Shown: piece after piece, positions 24,711 to 38,617 of the stretch
Layout of the letters: each line of letters opens with the position of its first letter
Numbering within the stretch: the first letter of the stretch is position 1
Assembly: GCF_000327385.1 (NCBI RefSeq)
Contig: NW_008711143.1
Coordinates: 607,382 to 671,381, forward strand
Direction of reading: 5' to 3'
DNA length: 64,000 bases
DNA from: Lottia gigantea
Taxonomy: Eukaryota; Mollusca; Gastropoda; Lottiidae
The notes under the pieces: generated by a model
The model's input: the letters and a program-made list of their open reading frames with translations, nothing else
Database searches by the model: none
Told to the model about the DNA's origin: nothing
Position numbers and translations under genes: made by a program

Positions 24711-27700
24711 ATGACGGCCGAGAAGACTGAAATCAGCGAAACATCAGAGGTTTGTGATACAGAAACTTCGGACATGTCTGCAGTGGCTGAGGATGAGGCC
24801 AAACTTCGTCTTAGAAAGGTTCTTTTGGGACATTTAGAGAGTTTGCCGCCATTAAGCTCCAGAATTGTTAGAATTTTTACAAGTTCTACATTTACCGGTA
24901 AGATATTTCATAAAATTAATTTTGTCAAGTCGAATGGCGATTTATAGCGGTCGACATGCTGGGGATGTCGAAAGATGACCAACTATACTGGCAACTGCAA
25001 TCAGCTGGTCACGAAGGTCGCAGATTCCTAATGAACTTTTGACTCTAATATTTAATGTTTACTAGAAAAGAACATGGTGGCAGTTGTGAACTATTTCACG
25101 TTGGTGAGCTCAGGTCGACTCAATTTATCAGATTCCCCAGGATTCAAAAGAAGCATTTTTACCGGATGTTTGTATCATTATCCTGTATAGTTTTCTGGAT
25201 TTGTTGATGTTTGTGCACTTTGATTTTAAATGTTGAGACTGGCTCCTGATAGAACTGGTCATTGACAAAAGACATTTTTTGTCAAACTCAAGAGATCATC
25301 TCTCCAACATCGCCAATGATACTTCCTCATTACTACCCAAAAACATCTTAATTATCCGAACAAGTTACAATAGTTACAAATGTCTAAAAAATATCTGAAA
25401 ATATATCTGTTTAATGTGTTACATATATTTTGTAACATTGATATTTGACCTTTTATTCATGTTATACCTTCAAACAATATCCTGCGTTGCCAAAATATGA
25501 TATCCGTTGCAGTAAATTAACCAGAAAGTCATGAAATAGATGACGTTCGCAGTTTTAGATAATTGGTTGACGTGGTCGCTATCCTGAATCTTCGGCAAAC
25601 TCAAATTCTTTTCACCCTTTTTATATATTTATCTGCTGCTGGATATTTTATCGCTAGTTTGTTTATTTGGATGAATGGAATATTTAAGAGGATAAAAGTG
25701 AGGTTTCCGATAAAATTAAGGCGATACTAAAGCTTATTAGATATAGTTAAAGCCACGAACAGTGACACCTCCAGACTCACGTGGCTGGGATTCAAACAGG
25801 GGGCAGACTCAATGGGGTGAAAACTATTTCGGGACAGAAACGTATAAAAATTTTATATTATAATTTGGTAGATATAAATTTGAGGTACAATTTGGGATAC
25901 AACCCGTTTTCTAGAGGGGTAAATGTTCCTTCTGTACCATGCAGGTGTGCTAGTTGCCAGGAGGTTGTTTACAGTTGGTTTGAGATCAATATTAATTTTC
26001 AGTTATTGTACACAATGTTCATCTGATAAAAACTATATATAAGCACACTTTGGTTAAGTTCACCATAAAACTGTATATTTGTTGCTCTCCAGTCAAATGA
26101 AACGATAGAACTGTGGTCGGAATACTCAATTTGACATTTGACTCAGTACAGAGTATTGAGAGCATGTGACTTAGCTATTAGTTTTGGAAATATTTGACCC
26201 AGTAGGTATTATTGGGAGTATGTTGACTCAGTAGTTAGTACTATTGGGAGTATGTTGACTCGGTAGGTATTATTGGGAGTATGTTGACTCAGTAGGTATT
26301 ATTGAGAGTATGTTGACTCAGTAGGTAGTATTGGGAGTATGTTGACTCAGTAGTTAGTACTATTGGGAGTATGTTGACTCAGTAGGTAGTATTGGAGTAT
26401 GTTGACTCAGTAGTTAGTACTATTGGGAGTATGTTGACTCAGTAGGTATTATTGAGAGTATGTTGACTCAGTAGGTAGTATTAGGAGTATGTTGACTCAG
26501 TAGGTATTATTGAGAGTATGTTGACTCAGTAGGTAGTATTGGGAGTATGTTGACTCAGTAGTTAGTATTGAAAGTATGTTGACTCAGTGGTTAGTATTGA
26601 AAGTATGTTGACCCAGTAGGTATTATTGAGAGTATGTTGACTCAGTAGGTAGTATTGAAAGTATTTTGACCCAGTAGGTATTATTGAGAGTATGTTGACT
26701 CAGTAGGTAGTATTGGGAGTATGTTGACTCAGTAGTTAGTATTGAAAGTATGTTGACCCAGTAGGTATTATTGAGAGTATGTTGACTCAGTAGGTAGTAT
26801 TGGGAGTATGTTGACTCAGTAGGTATTATTGGGAGTATGTTGACTCAGTAGGTAGTATTGAGAGTATGTTGACTCAGTAGGTATTATTGGGAGTATGTTG
26901 ACTCAGTAGGTATTATTGGGAGTATGTTGACTCAGTAGGTAGTATTGAGAGTATGTTGACTCAGAAGGTAGTATTGGGAGTATGTTGACTGAGTAGGTAG
27001 TATTTGCAGCATGTTGACTCAGTATTTTTGCTGGGTGTGTACCTACAAGCATTGAGAACCACTGTAATGGTTTCTTTCTGATTATGCAGTGTCTTTTAAT
27101 TTTCAATGAGGTTTTCAATGATAGCAAAAACCATTATATTAATGAGATAAGAAGTACCAATTGACTCGGCATAATATGTTTATTTTCTGATAAGACAATA
27201 ACCAGACCTATCTGGGTTTTATCAATGATAGAAATGGCATGAACTGGCATATGAAAACGAACGTCCGCTGCATATTGAGATTATTTTTGGGAGTGTTTAG
27301 AACGCGGTGAAACATGTACGTTTTGAAAAATATATATATAGTCTGAATGTAGTGTTCATTTTTTTAATTATCGATGAAGATCTTTTACAAGAGGGTTAAT
27401 TCAGTCGGACAATTTCATCGTCCTTTCATTGGCAAGTATTATAAACAAACAAGAATCAAAGTAGTCCAAGTTGGAAAGAACAGAGGCTAGCATTTTGGAA
27501 ATATCCATGTTGATACGCAACATTCCATTCTTGTACTGATGGAAATATACAAAGCAGATACTAAAGCCGTTCAAGACGTTGACATAATTTTATGTTGTTT
27601 ATTGTTTTTTAACAATCGCCATTGAATTTTCTGATTTTTAACAGAATGAATTCAAAATCTACTTTATAGTATTAATACATTTAATTTAATTCCAGATACA

Positions 27701-30700
27701 ACACTAGAAAGAAATAGTTTGATGGAAAAAGTTTATCCGATGTTAAAAGAATATTGTAGAGAGCGCCACGGCTTAGAGTTTCAGGTAAAGTGAATAATTT
27801 AATTCCGTGCCCCATTGGTTTAGACATCATAGTCTACCGTTTCAGTTGGTGTTAGAACCATGTCAGATGGTACAATGGTACGATGTACAAGTTGGTCACA
27901 ATGTTATTCTGGCCTCGCGATACTTAGACAATGCTATTGATTTACACGACATCATGCTTTGATAGTCAATTGGTCCCGACCATTTATTTCTACGCAAACC
28001 ACGATGACTGTGGTCCAATCAGTCAAGATGGCATTCACTATCACAGACATTCTGTATTGGTGTTTAGGTTTTTGTTGCAAAGGAATCGCGGATCTTGCAT
28101 CATGTCAATTGGTCAAAGAGATCTTTCTGTGGGTCAAAAGAAAAACAATGGAACGAAACATCCAGATCTATATTTTAATCTGAATCTGAATATATAGATA
28201 CTATTACTATAATAGGTCATAAAGAATAGGTCCACATATTGATTTCAAGTCAATTTATGATAAATGAAGGACGACTGTCCACTGACCTACTTAATAGAAT
28301 ATAAAATACATCTGGATTTCCATTTATATTTCTCACAACCCGTGGGGTGTGTCAGCAAACAATTAACAAGTTATAGGCACCCAGTTCCACGTTTAGGCTC
28401 TTAATGATAACCGTAAAAGTTTCTCAGTAGTTTAAGTTGTTTTTTGATGCAAGTTCAGAAGTCAGATAATTATCAAAGATTCAAACTTCATGATAACACC
28501 CTTTTCCTCCAATCACAATCTTTCTAAAACATCTTCTTTAGTTCATGCTTGTTCTTTGGCGTTTGCATTGGCTTTTCATCAGCCCGTCTCAGCATGGTTA
28601 AAAAGAACGTTGTTGTTTGTCCGAGCTGAATTTACGACAATGTTCGTTATTAATATCAGAATATCGGACATTGTCACCATGTCTAGTATGCTATAAAATC
28701 TAGGAATGAGTGTTGTAGAGTGCGACGTGGGAGATCTTATTATCAGTTTGGTTCAATGACCAGTTCCGTTCATAATCTAACATTGTCAATGCTATCTGTA
28801 ATTATTTGTTTATTTTCTACTTCAAACCAAATCAATTGTTTACTATGTTTAAACAACTTCAGCAACCAATTGATATTTATCAAATAGCTAAAACCCTTTA
28901 TTAGCCTTTGTAGCATTCTTGACAGTGTACGGTTATAGAGTCAAGATGACATCATGGAATGAGTGACTTAAGTGTCACTTCCGATAAATGGAGATTATTT
29001 TGAAGGCCTACTCGATAATAACGTGACACGCCGTTGTATAAAGGTACTTTGCGATTCAAAGCATCTATATGATATTATTTGTAGGTTGTTGATATGAGAT
29101 GGGGAGTACGAGATGAAGCTACTGATGATCATATGACCGTACAGCTGTGTATGCAGGAGATAGATAACTGTCAAAGACTTTCTGTCGGTCCTAATTTTGT
29201 TGTAAGTATATTCGACAGAAAAAAAAAATATTTAATTGAAAATTTTTCGCAGATCATAGCAACACAAAAACAACTAAAAGCTAGCAGCATATTTAACTTT
29301 TACTTTAGATTTGCCACAAATTCACATTCTTTGTATTCCTCCCTCACAAATATAACACATGTTGCTATTGGCTACAGACAAACACTGCGCGTTTATTCAA
29401 TCACATAAATCACCAACCATATACAAATCTATTACAGAATAACATATATTCTATCTTAATAAACATATATAATCATATATACAGCACTAATATCATCAGG
29501 GACTCCTTTGATCATTGAATCTCAATGCCACCCAGGAAAAACTGACTCAGAAACCTGTGCTCATGCGTAATGCAAAGAGACCCTACAAAGTTTGCGTTGA
29601 GCGAACGTCTATATATCTATAAATATCAATCCCACACAGAAGTAATGCTGAACATTAAATACATGTATACACACTATAATAACAACACTTATATCATCGT
29701 CAATTTAAATCTAATTTAAATCTTTACTCGTTGTATTTTATACCCTTGTTTGTATGTATATACTATTTAAATACGAGCCCAAATTAGGTACTCAAACACC
29801 CCGAACTTCATACATGAAACTACATGTCAAGTAATACACTCAAAAAAAAACATCTGAAAGCATTTAGAACGCAGGCACCCAGTACCTCTTAACAGTGCAA
29901 ATACACATCAAAAAATGCACTCCGTGGCCTTTCTTAGCCTTTTAGAACGCAGACATCCAGTACCTCTTAACAGAGCAAATATACATCAAAAAATGCACTC
30001 CGTGGCCTTTCTTAGCCTTTCAGAATGCAGGCACCCAGTACCTCTTAACAGTGCAAATATACATCAAAAAATGCACTCCGTGGCCTTTCTTAGCCTTTCA
30101 AAACGCAGGTACCCAGTACCTCTTAACAGTGCAAATATACATCAAAAAATGCGCTCCTTGGCCTCCCTTGGCCTTTTAGAAATCCGGTACCCAGTACCTC
30201 ACATAGTGCAACTACAAGTCAAATAATGCACTCCTTGGCATCTCAAGGCCTTTAAAAAATGCAGGTACCCAGTACCTAATTACAGTGAAAATACACATCA
30301 AAAAATGCATCCCTTGGCATCTAATATATAGCCTTTTAAAAAATTGAATTGCTTTTATCACAAATAAAGGTACAACGTATAGTGTATGCTTGTCTTAGCG
30401 CGAATGAAATCATCAACATACATTCAACCCTTTATACTGAACATGATTACATCTGAACACTTTACTCACTGTTAATTTGTTCACATGACAAAGAAAATAT
30501 TTCACTCTTAATTCGTTCAACTCAAACAGAGTAAAATACATTCTGAATTGAAATGCCTCGATATCTGTATTGTGCTAAAACATAGATAAATATACATGTA
30601 AATATCGAAATAGGATAAATATGTCTTCGGTGACACAAAAAACTTCAGTGGCATGAAACGAATTAACATCATTATAGAAAAACACTCTAAACTGATCGTC

Positions 30701-33700
30701 AACAGCCAATAATTGACAACTCAAAAATGGCTCGTCCTGGAACCGAGCTGCAATCAACTGAATAGAGTCTCATTGGTATAACATAGGATCTAGAAGGTGT
30801 ATGTCAAACCCAGGAACTATCAGCATGCTCCATTGAACACCGATAGCTTTCTATTTATTGGAAATTGATCTTTGCTGAATATTATACCTTATTATCGTTA
30901 GAGCAATTAGATTCCAACTACTTTACCATTGTTCTGTGGTCTAAACTTATTACTGCCGCGTATCAACTTTCATTATTTGATCATTTCATTGGCATTATTT
31001 TCTTCCGTTGCAGTCTCGGATAATTTGAAATTGGTTTGAAAACGGTAAAATGTTATTAAATAGAAAAAGCTTTTATTGGTTAGGATATCGATTAACTGTC
31101 TACTGATCGTTTAATTAGAATAAGTAGAATAATCGATTACTCATTATCATTAAATGTTTTGTTATTAATGTAAAAAGTTCAGTAAACACATTCTGCTTGA
31201 AACAATTGGATTATCGTTCTAAATCGTGTGGATTGATACAAAAACAATTTGAAAATTGCAAAGATTATTTCCCGAAATATCCGTTTCCTTAATATCGAAT
31301 CTCTGTCGCTCATTTATATAGATTGTATTACTGAGAATTTAAATGTTCTATATCTCTTTCTGTCTTCTGGACGTGTTACAATACAAAACCAAACATGCTA
31401 TAGAAGGGCATTTAAAGTCAGACAGGGAAAAAAAAATTTCGGATGGTCTTCAGCAAACAAATAAATTACAAAATATTAATATTAGCAAAGTTCGCATTTT
31501 TACGTTAGGTTACGACAAATGGTCGGGATCACCTGCAGGAAGTTTCCACGAAGTATGCCACATTCTCCGATTTTTGTCTTAGGGCTGTCGATCACCTGCG
31601 AACATTGAACAATTTTTCGAATCCGACATTATGAACTCACACTATTAACATCAATATCTTGTAGGTTTTCCTGGGTCAGAAATATGGTTACAGACCACTA
31701 CCAACTCATGTCCTAGTTAGAGAGTTTGAGATGTTAAGAGAGTGTGCTAGGAATGTACCATCAGAATTAGAGTTATTAGATGAATGGTATAAACGAGACA
31801 ATAATTCTGTCCCACCAGTTTACGTGATACAACCTATCAGCTCAATATTACCCAACTTTAACAATAAGGTAAAATTTTGAACCCTTAATCTCTTACCGAT
31901 GGACAAATATAATATTCATTTACATGACCATATTCCAGCTTGTTGAATGAATAAACTTATCTACCCGGCGTAGGAAACATTTTGAGCAAAGCACTTATAT
32001 TACACAGGCTTAATGACAAAGAGAAAAAGAAATTCCCCACCCCTTACGCTTATAACTTTGCTTCAATAATATATTTAGACTATTTTCGATAGTAGCTTAT
32101 ATCAGTCTTTGCCTATTTAGAGATCTCAGAGGTTACAAGAAATAGACCAGGCTCAATGGTGGGAAACATTTGGTAAACTTCAGAGAATCATCAGAAAATC
32201 AGCACAAGTTCTCTTTATAACTAAAAGAATTGACAGAGAACAACTGCATAACTATTTCATGTCAGGTACGTACACCCTTAAAGGGACTTTTATGCCATTT
32301 TTGGACCAATCGTATACCTTAGGCTCTGAAACTTTAGCTAATAGCCCCATCACACCGGGTTGCGACCATTTGCGATCTTTACAGCGACATGAAATATACT
32401 AGTCGCGGTCAAACGTGAGGAAAACTAAAGAAAAAGCCCCTTAAAGATGACAAATTTAAAAACAGTCGACCTGTTATCGTGAGTTATGCGACCATATTGC
32501 GTTTTAAAGTTTGTACAGCATCTTTGCCATATGCGTGGACTGCGCTTTTATACCACTCGAGGAGACGTTACAACGCTTGTTTGACGACCTTCTCGATCCT
32601 ATGGCGCTTTCAACGCGCTGCAGAATCGATCACGGCGCTTTCAACGCGCTGCAGAATATGTCCAAAGTAAACCCCCTGATCCCTGGCGAATTTTAGAAAA
32701 ATATACAAGATATTCGTGATCAACATGGAAATCGCCTTAGGGAACGTGTCTTTGAAAAGGGTAGGATCTTGAAAAAAGTGTTTATTCGCCTGCCCCTACC
32801 TATACGCTTATACCACGCATATGGCGACTTAAACACACTCTGAGCTAATTTTTCATCGAAGTAGCAGAGCAGTAAGAACGCAGTAATCTGGTCATCGTCG
32901 AAATTTGAGCCTTCAAATCCATGTGTGTCCAGAATTATCTGCGTTTTAAAGTTAATATATAGAAATAGAAAAAGAAAATTTTTGCAATTATGCGACTTTC
33001 GTACACTTCTAGTACTTCTGAAGCGGTTTAACATAGACCCCAATTCCAAGAGTTTTTAGAACTATGGACATCCAAGCTCTGGTTCACAGTACACCTTCCA
33101 TTCATTACATTGTTATTCGATACCAGATTGATTAAATGCTTTAAATCCTTTAATGCAACAACCTTCCCAAAAGGTCCAGTTTGTGACCTTATTTCAAACA
33201 ATAGGTAGTAACTAACAGATTCAAAACTGGTTTTTTTCAGTGACTGAACGAGAAATAGTTAGAGGATGCTTAAAAGCACCAAACGCAGATGAACATTGCT
33301 TGGCTTATATCCGAGATATTTCTAATATAAACGTCACACTCCTACGATTAGCTGGGAAGTTCGTTGATTTGGCTGCTAGAAATTTGGATGGGGAGGCTCA
33401 GAAGTTTCTGAAATCGTTACGAGATGATAAAATACCAAGGAAACTGCCAGCTAGCAATGTTGCAAGGTACGATATTGATATGATTACATTCGATTAAGTG
33501 ATCCAAAGCGTTAAATGACCATTAAAGGGCCAGTGTGTAGTTTTGTGTGTCCACCAAATGAACTGTGTCTGATTTTTAGATTTTCACATTTTGTGACACT
33601 TTCTCTGCTAATTTTCTCTGACAATTTGTGTCAGAATTGCAGCCAGGAGTGCAAAGGAGTTATGTTTAATTCGTCTCTGGTTATTTGATGCATTGTATCT

Positions 33701-36700
33701 GAGTTGAGTTACAATTCCAATGCTACCCCATTTTATATTTCCATTATATCCAAACATAATACCTTTCCGGATTAAACCTAATAGAGTTTCTATAAAATTT
33801 CCTACAATTCAATGAATGGTTTTCTATTTGAAATTGTTCAGTATGTTCTGATAAGATTGTTTACATGTGAAGTGATATCATAATTCTCTATCTGACAACG
33901 TGATATCCGCCAGGCTTGTCGACTATTATTTAATAGATTAATGAAACAGGAATTTAGACCACATGCAATGCAGACTTAATTGTCTTCGCTAATGCAATAA
34001 TTGCATAATATAATTAAATAGATAACTTGAACAAGTTAATATAAAGAGAATTTCACTTTCTAGACTTTAAGGTATTAAAGTGTTGTCATGTTTAGGATTA
34101 TAGAAAATAAACAGTTTCAGAAAGCATTAGACTCAATTACAACTGATTGACGTCAACATGATGTGTTAATCATACTCAGGGCTATTCTGGTTAAGAAATT
34201 TTTTGTCAAGATGGCATTTTGTGATGTTATTTCAGATTTACTGTGGAATGGTGCGGGAAAGACGGAATCGATCCTGAATCTCACGGAGAATATTTCAACC
34301 AATTTTGTGATCATTTCTACCACAATGTAGTGCGACTTATAGACAATTCTATGGCGAAACATGAGAAACTGGCCAATGACCCGGTGTACTCTGAACCATT
34401 ACAGCACCTTCATGCCTGTCAACAGTTCTGTAAAGTGTTCCAGGGCCGAGAAGAGGTTGTGGAGAAGATTAAAGATTATATCAATGGAAGCAATCAGTCT
34501 AACCAACCATTCATTCTGTACGGGGAAAGTGGCTGTGGAAAAACATCTCTCATGGCAAAGGGAGCCAGTCAGGTAATATAATGATCTATTGTTTTTCATT
34601 TCCATACCCAATGTTTAGGTAAACAGCAAGACGGGCATTTTATAAATTGAAGAGTATCTTCAAATCTTTATGCTATGAGAATGTTTGGAATCTGAAGCAT
34701 AATGCCATGCTTTCAATTTTCTTCATAGGAATTGATTCCTTGAGGATGAAAAATGATAAAATGAGATTGGTTACAAAAAAAAAACATTTGACAATATAAA
34801 GACAACGAAACACTTGAAAAAAAAACACTATCTGTTTCAGGTAAGAGACTGGTTTCCTGATATTAAAGTAGAACCTATGGTGATTATACGATTCCTTGGA
34901 ACCACACCAAGAAGTTCCAGCATCAACCCGCTTTTGACTAGCTTATGTAAACAACTATCAGCAATGTACAGCAATAACAGCAATGATATACCAACAGAGC
35001 TGGCTCCATTAACACAACACTTTAAGAAGTTGCTGACTCTGGTAGGAGAGGACATGCCACTGGTTATTTTCTTGGACTCTTTAGATCAGCTGTCTGGTAC
35101 GGACGGTGCTCATCAGCTGACATGGATTCCAACAACGCTTCCACGAAACACACGGCTGATTTTATCGACACTCCCAAATTATTTTAACATTCTAAACAAT
35201 TTAAGAGCCATGATTGAGGAAGAGAAAAACTACGTTGAAGTTTTGCCTTTAGGAGAAAATCTAAGTAGTACCATCCTGAAGCTCTGGCTGAAAGATGCCA
35301 AGCGCAACGTATCTGAAGAGCAATGGGTCGTCGTGAATGAAGCCATATCCAAGTGCAACCTCCCGCTGTTTGTAAAGTTAGTGTTTGATGAAATCTGTAA
35401 ATGGAAGTCTTATACGATGCCCAATATGACACCACTGTCATTTACCATTCATGACAGCATCATGGAGCTTTTTAAAAGAATTGAATCCAAACACGGGAAA
35501 ACCCTAGTGTCGCATGCTCTTGGATATATCACTGCTACCAAGAGTGGAGTTTCCGAAGCAGAATTGGAAGATTTACTGTCTTTGGATGATAAGGTTCTGA
35601 ATGATGTGTACCAGTACCACTTACCACCAGTCCGTCGGATTCCATCTTTGCTATGGACGAGAATTCGCAATGATCTTCCTGGCTATCTCAGTGAAAAAGA
35701 AGCGGACGGCGTAAATGTCATTGGTTGGTATCATCGTCAATTTATTGACGCAGCCAAAGAGCGATATTTCAAGAATCTGAATTTTGTACGAGATATGCAT
35801 TCGAATCTTTCAGATTACTTTTTGGGTACGTGGGGAGGCGGTATCCCCAAACCATTTGAATACACAGAGCTCCACAGACAGAGGTTCAATTTGCATGAAA
35901 AAACTGGAGAAGGAGATCGGAAGGTACCTCAACAACCACTAAAATTTGTTGATAAGGATGGTAGAGTTATACGACATAATCTTCGTAAACTCAGTGAGCT
36001 TCCGTACCACCTACCTCGATCACATCGACATGATGAGCTCTATGATCAGGTGTTATTCAACTATAAATGGTTACACGCTAAATTAAGCTCCATGCCACTT
36101 CAAAGCGTACTGTGGGACTTTCAAGATTTACTGCAAGGCAAGTATGATAATGACGTTAAGCTTATTGCTGACACTATCCGTTTATCAAGTTCAATTCTTA
36201 TTCATCATCCCAACATGTTGGGTCCACAACTTATAGGACGACTGCTTCCATTTTACGGACAGAATCCTAAGATTCAGGCTTTGATTGAGCAATGCGATAC
36301 CGACGGTTTAGCAGACTGCGGTCTTGTACCAGCGTATCACTGTCTTCATACACCCAGTGGGCCATTACAGTTTTCTCTTGAAGGTCATCCATTTGCTCCA
36401 TTTGGGATCGGTACAACTTCAGACGGTAAATTCCTCGTGTCAGTGTCTAACAAAATTATAATTTGGGACTTTCATACCGGAGAGATTATAAGAAACATCA
36501 ACCCAGGAGTAGAGGGTATCATGCAGAACCTTAATATTTCTCCTAATGATAAATATTCCGTTAGTAACACTAATAATAACCATATAGTAGTCTGTGCCAT
36601 CAAGACGGGCGAATACAAAGTCATAACCGCTAGCAAGCTCGAGAAGAATGAATTTATCATAGGAACTTATTTGTCCAATACTCAAATAGCAGTATGTACA

Positions 36701-38617
36701 GACAAAGCCTGGTATTTGTATATGATGGACGGAACTTTCATATCAATGAACACTTCAGAACAGAAAATGCCAGTTTTGCATGTTGATTTGTGCTCCAATG
36801 ATGCAAATTACGTCATTGTAAATAGTGGTAAGGAAGACACCACTGATTTAGCTTTGGAATCAGACAACAACTCTTTCAGTGCTTTTGAATTTCATAGTGC
36901 GATAGTGCTTACTAAAGACAAACAAATGTTGTATACGTGTATAGAGATTAGTGACAATTCTATAGTGCTTTATCAGCGGACAGACAAAACTTGGAAATAC
37001 GTTAAGACTATATCGGATAATAAGGACAGTGTGTTTGCTCTTGCACTGTCAAGGGATGAAAAGTATCTTATTGCCACTGTGGCTTCTGGATTCAAATTGT
37101 GGGACTTACGGATTATGACAAGACGAGATTTAAAACTTCCTCCAGGGGCCAGAAATATTCCGTCGAAAAATCAACTAACAAGTCAAGTGGTGTTCACACG
37201 ATTAAACGAATTCGTAGTATCAACTGTGCGCAAGAATATTTATGTATGGGACGCAAAACAGGGCAACTTAGTCAAAATATTAGACGCACATTTTGGACGT
37301 ATCATTTCATTATCGCCAGTCTTTTCTGGGTGTAATATAATCATATCTTCGTCTATCGATAAGACAATAAAAGTCTGGAACTTTGATAAAATTCTTGAAG
37401 ATGTTCACCCAATTGACAGATTAGAGAAACCTATTGAAACACTGGAACTTGCCTCCAAAGCGGACCTGTGTGTAAGCACCACTAGAAATATGGTGGCAGT
37501 GTGGAGCTTGTTGACTGGACGACTAGAAAAAACATACACGTGCCACTCAAGAGGTGCTGTTATAACATATGCTGTAATTACCCAAGACGGGAAGTTCGTT
37601 ATTTCTGTTGAGTCTGGTATCGCTGTTCTTTGGGAACTTTCGAGAGATACGGCATTAACGTCTTTTCCTGTTGGAGATGTACAACATGTATTGAAAATGG
37701 ATGACGATAAAAAGATCTTAACATTTTCTAAACCACCGTCTGGGAAAGGTACATGTGTCTGTTTTGAAATACCAAGTGTGGGGGTGTTATATAAGTTTGA
37801 ATATAATGTAAAGAAATTTCGGCCACCTGTTTTGTCCCAGGACGAAGTACACCTTGTGGTTCCGGCTAGTGATAAAAGTGGTGATGTTGTGGGGGTATAT
37901 AACGCTTTGACTGGTACATTGGTATATAACTTACAACTAAAATATAGCAACTTCACAGACTATAGCCATGTGATTGCTCTACCACATGACTCTAATCTGA
38001 TCGCTGTTATAGACTCAGATAAAGCCAACATTTTAGATTTGAAAAAGAAGACGCTGATTAGATCAGTCAGTAAATGGAATGGAGTGGTAACTCAGAATGG
38101 TAAAATGGGATTTAATGCACCAAGTCGCGGTGGTTTACAGCTCATCGATACTAAACATGGGAAACCAATTCGAACCCTTATACCAAGAGTTGCAGAAGGA
38201 GTGTTCTCCATGGACGTGCTCTTCACCAAGGACGACAAATACATACTGTATTACCATTCCGGACACAGGACGATTAGGGTCTTCAGGATCAGTGATGGGA
38301 AACTTATTGCTAACTTCAAACCGCAAGCTGAAGTTAAAGTAATCAAAGGAAGCAGTGATGGAACTAAAGTAGCAATTGGTACAGTTGATGGTCTTGTAAC
38401 GTACATGGTTCTAGCCGATCCTGACGACGGGGGTAGCAGAGATCTCATCAAATCCTTGTACAGTCGACAATTACATGCAAAAAATACCAATTCAAAGTTT
38501 AATGCTAATGGCGAAGTCATAAACAGTAAAGTTGCCATGGGAACTGCACTTCAAGTTGCGCGGTTTGTAGCAAAGGCGCGGGGGGCTCAGAAATCACAGG
38601 CGTGTGTAATTTCGTAA
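24711..38617 (+). CDS. NACHT and WD-repeat protein, NWD1/NWD2-like, with C-terminal CaaX box
   Basis: STAND-class signalling NTPase. Exons: 24711-24897, 27696-27784, 29085-29201, 31665-31868, 32121-32265, 33241-33466, 34236-34572, 34841-38617, giving 1693 residues. All junctions are GT/AG with matching phases. Residues about 50-250 (RIFTSSTFTDTTLERN, VVDMRWGVRDEATDD, VFLGQKYGYRPLP) form the DUF4062-like N-terminal domain of NWD proteins. The NACHT NTPase follows, with Walker A GESGCGKT at 419-426 and Walker B LVIFLDSLDQ near 509-518. From about 945 to 1660 come WD40-type repeats (SNKIIIWDF, GFKLWDLR, IYVWDAKQG, IKVWNF, VAVWSL). The large last exon holds most of the NACHT and the whole propeller. 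The protein ends SQACVIS, a consensus CaaX prenylation motif. In STAND proteins generally the propeller senses, the NTPase switches and the N-terminus signals; the ligand here is unknown. AATAAA at 39061 is a likely poly(A) signal. Confidence 0.93.
26193..27025. repeat. 29-bp minisatellite with AP-1 sites (NWD-gene intron 1)
   Basis: About 28 tandem units of the type GAGTATGTTGACTCAGTAGG plus GTATTATTG, mostly 29 bp with 27-32-bp variants. About two dozen units hold TGACTCAG, a perfect AP-1/TRE site; others read TGACCCAG. One further TGACTCAG lies upstream near 26139. A minus-strand open frame over its right part (26903-27127) is only the array read through. Confidence 0.95.
29870..30335. repeat. 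78-bp minisatellite (NWD-gene intron 3)
   Basis: About five and a half units containing CAGTACCTCTTAACAGTGCA and AAAAAATGCACTCCGTGGCC. Because 78 is a multiple of three, one plus frame stays open for about four units (HPVPLNSANIHQKMHSVAFL type), but there is no splice support for coding use and the last units diverge. Confidence 0.9.
32603..32657. repeat. 24-bp direct duplication (NWD-gene intron 5)
   Basis: GGCGCTTTCAACGCGCTGCA plus GAAT occurs at 32603-32626 and again, identical, at 32634-32657. It lies in a locally GC-richer part of the intron. Confidence 0.8.

Noticed and set aside
25770-25815. tRNA-derived SINE or tRNA B-box (GGGATTCAAAC) on the minus strand
   Set aside because: Only a loose B-box match; no A box or cloverleaf could be built.
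29915-30226. 103-codon open frame with 26-residue repeats
   Set aside because: Explained by the 78-bp minisatellite in an intron; no splice support.
32479-32696. Short open frames in NWD-gene intron 5
   Set aside because: They include a 24-bp duplication and lack splice sites in phase with the flanking exons.
37405-37956. 183-codon minus-strand open frame inside the NWD-like gene
   Set aside because: Antisense shadow of the WD-repeat coding exon; no domain and no independent signals.
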